Assembly: GCA_947631675.1 (NCBI GenBank)
Contig: CANRMG010000081.1
Span: 1-8,035 of the forward strand
Reading direction: 5' to 3'
DNA: 8,035 nucleotides
Origin: an uncultured Oscillospiraceae bacterium
GTDB lineage: Bacteria; Bacillota_A; Clostridia; Oscillospirales; Oscillospiraceae
Shown: piece after piece, positions 6,888-8,035 of the stretch
Numbering within the stretch: position 1 is the first letter of the stretch
Layout: every line of letters starts with the position of its first letter
Notes under the pieces: generated by a model
What the model saw: the letters and a program-made list of their open reading frames with translations, nothing else
What the model was told of the DNA's origin: nothing
Database searches by the model: none
Position numbers and translations under genes: made by a program

Positions 6888-7727
6888 ATGATCACCCTGA
6901 CGGAGCCTGTGTTCGAGGCGTTTCGCCGCTATCTGGAGGCGCGGGAGTGCGCGCCCCAGACCATATCCAAGTACATCCGCGCGGTGCGGGCGCTGGGGCG
7001 CCGTTGCGGCGGGGAGCTGCGCGAGAAAGGCCAGCTCGTGGCCTTCAAAAAGGCCCTGCAGCAGGAGGGTTACGCCCCCGCCACAACAAACGCCATGCTG
7101 GCGGCGGTGAACCATTTTCTGCGCTGGGCGGGGGCGGGAGAGTGGTCTCTGCGGTTCCTGAAGGTCCAGCGGGCGGCCTTTTTGCGGGAGGAGAAGGAGC
7201 TGGAAAGGGGGGAATATGAGCGCCTGGTGGACGCGGCCCGGCGGACGGGGGACGAGCGGCTGGCGCTGCTGGTGCAGACGGTCTGCGCCACGGGCATCCG
7301 GGTGAGCGAACTGGGGGCCATCACCGTGACGAGCCTGCGCCAGGGCCGGGCGGAGATACGTTCCAAGGGCAAAATACGCCTGATCCTGCTGCCAAAACGC
7401 CTGTGTACGCGGCTTTTGGCCTACTGCGCGGGGCGGCACATCCGGCGGGGGCCGGTTTTCGTAACGCGGTCGGGGCGGCCGGTAGACCGGAGCAACGTCT
7501 GGCGCTGGATGAAGGCCCTGGCGCGGCGGGCGGAGGTGCCGCTGGGGAAGGTGTTCCCCCACAACCTGCGGCATCTTTTCGCGCGCACGTACTATAATAT
7601 GTACCGCGACCTGGTGCGCCTGGCCGATATATTGGGCCACTCCAGCGTGGAGACCACGCGGATCTACACCGCCCGGAGCTATCATGAGCAGCGGGAGCAG
7701 ATGGACGCCCTGCCCTTATTGGAATAG
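6888..7727 (+). CDS. Tyrosine recombinase/integrase (279 aa)
   Basis: This is a complete site-specific tyrosine recombinase that cuts and joins DNA through a covalent 3'-phosphotyrosine. Residues about 5-90 form the helical core-binding (SAM-like) domain and about 100-270 the catalytic domain. All active-site residues are present: Arg138 (TGIRVSEL), Lys160 (RSKGK), His225 and Arg228 (HNLRH), His251 (LGH) and Tyr260 (RIYT). It is short, with no arm-binding domain as in lambda Int, and is similar in size to Xer proteins. AAGGAGG (6871-6877) is 10 bases before the ATG. It is on the same strand as the late genes but separated by a terminator. It could be the prophage integrase or a resident chromosomal recombinase; the PHNLRHLFARTYY and ILGHSSVETTRIYT stretches recall a family common in gut Clostridia. 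Confidence 0.9.
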   Translation: MITLTEPVFEAFRRYLEARECAPQTISKYIRAVRALGRRCGGELREKGQLVAFKKALQQEGYAPATTNAMLAAVNHFLRWAGAGEWSLRFLKVQRAAFLREEKELERGEYERLVDAARRTGDERLALLVQTVCATGIRVSELGAITVTSLRQGRAEIRSKGKIRLILLPKRLCTRLLAYCAGRHIRRGPVFVTRSGRPVDRSNVWRWMKALARRAEVPLGKVFPHNLRHLFARTYYNMYRDLVRLADILGHSSVETTRIYTARSYHEQREQMDALPLLE

Positions 7728-7825
7728 GTAAAAGGGGCGGACGGGAGCCGGATAACATAATCAAAATTCTGTCGAACGCCCGCCGTCTGGGGGGTGCAGT
7801 CCTGCTGCGATCGGGGGAAGCCAGG

Positions 7826-7889
7826 CGAAAAAACGTGAAAATACCACAAAATCGAGCCGATTTAACAGACATTTCCACGAAAAAAACGT
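7826..7889. repeat. Direct and inverted repeats downstream of the recombinase
   Basis: Two near-identical motifs, CGAAAAAACGT (7826-7836) and CGAAAAAAACGT (7878-7889), lie 52 bases apart, about five helical turns. Between them is a perfect 6-bp inverted repeat AAATCG-AGC-CGATTT (7849-7863). CCACRAAA occurs twice, near 7844 and 7875. The layout could be recombinase arm and core sites of an attachment site, or operators for the promoter that follows. The sequence alone does not decide. Confidence 0.4.
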
Positions 7890-7938
7890 AATTTTTTTTA
7901 ATTTCCCTCTTGCTTTTGCGGTAGAGGGGCGTTATAAT
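7880..7938 (+). promoter_or_regulatory. Strong promoter with A/T-rich upstream element
   Basis: TATAAT (7933-7938) is perfect. TTGCTT (7910-7915) is a partial -35 box at the ideal 17-base spacing. Immediately upstream, 7880-7904 is a run of As and Ts of the kind found as UP elements in front of rRNA, tRNA and other highly expressed RNA genes. The expected start is near 7943-7945. No gene begins before the window ends. Confidence 0.7.
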
Positions 7939-7944
7939 CTACAC

Positions 7945-8035
7945 ATCGAATCGTGCCCGAAGAAGTTTTCTTCGTGCCTCAACAACGGAATGTAGATTCC
8001 GTTGTTGGCGGACGGGCGCGAAGAAGACTCGAAAA
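7945..8035 (+). ncRNA. Structured RNA or leader with two competing folds, cut by the window edge
   Basis: The transcript from the preceding promoter contains a perfect 12-bp hairpin (7980-7991 with 7996-8007, loop GTAG). Around it two exclusive folds exist. In one, CGAAGAA/TTCTTCG hairpin 7958-7974 forms and CGTGCC (7952-7957) pairs with GGGCGCG around 8015-8020. In the other, AGTTTTCTTCGTGCC (7964-7978) pairs without a break, two wobbles included, with 8015-8029. The competition follows from direct repeats CGAAGAAG (7958, 8019) and TCGTGCC (7951, 7972). No known family is recognised. It could be a stand-alone RNA, a regulated leader or a retron-type or rRNA-leader element; what follows is outside the window. 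Confidence 0.5.

Noticed and set aside
70..7987. Shared 10-mer CTCAACAACG at 70-79 and 7978-7987, both after a CTTCG
   Set aside because: A single 10-base match between two structured regions is only weakly unexpected, and flanking bases differ; not enough to claim attachment repeats or a common family.
7951..8029. Integron attC-like site next to the tyrosine recombinase
   Set aside because: The helices are near perfect and lack the RYYYAAC/GTTRRRY core sites and unpaired extrahelical bases of attC; the recombinase has no integron-integrase insert recognised.
1..8035. CRISPR array, tRNA genes, diversity-generating retroelement
   Set aside because: No regularly spaced repeats, no tRNA cloverleaf or CCA-type end noticed by eye, and no reverse transcriptase or template/variable repeat pair.

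Overview
This window holds the tail-to-lysis part of a temperate siphovirus (prophage) and an integrase locus next to it. The high GC, the strong AGGAGG-type ribosome sites, and the protein families (a Gp15-type tail chaperone partner, a DUF6711-like tail protein and a TcdE-type holin) suggest a GC-rich Firmicute of class Clostridia, most like gut Oscillospirales. This is judged from memory of the families, not from a search. All recognisable genes are on the + strand.

Positions 1-282 have no convincing gene and are packed with inverted repeats. Positions 283-6052 are a tightly packed late operon, with mostly 4-base ATGA stop/start overlaps: tail assembly chaperone, Gp15-family partner, tape measure protein (694 aa), small DUF6711-like tail protein, a tail hub split over two genes, and a seven-cysteine microprotein. 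The second hub gene runs through a coiled coil and a beta-rich region into a C-terminal Peptidase_S74 self-cleaving chaperone. A holin follows at 6121-6546, with no endolysin after it. The chaperone pair would guard and load the tape measure. The tape measure would set tail length at roughly 100 nm. The distal protein, hub and S74 tip would form the host-contacting end.

Positions 6547-6887 hold a perfect-consensus sigma-A promoter (TTGACA-17-TATAAT), then about 120 nt of non-coding, foldable sequence, then a 13-bp intrinsic terminator. This is a strong candidate for an undescribed small RNA. An AT-rich stretch follows with three related TATGCA-type motifs at near-helical spacing and an inverted repeat. 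A complete tyrosine recombinase lies at 6888-7727.

Positions 7728-8035 hold direct and inverted repeats that could be recombinase or attachment sites. They are followed by a second strong promoter (A/T-rich upstream element, TATAAT) that starts an RNA cut off by the window edge. That RNA has two competing long helices, so it looks like a bistable leader or structured non-coding RNA. The two RNA loci flanking the recombinase are the most unusual content here.
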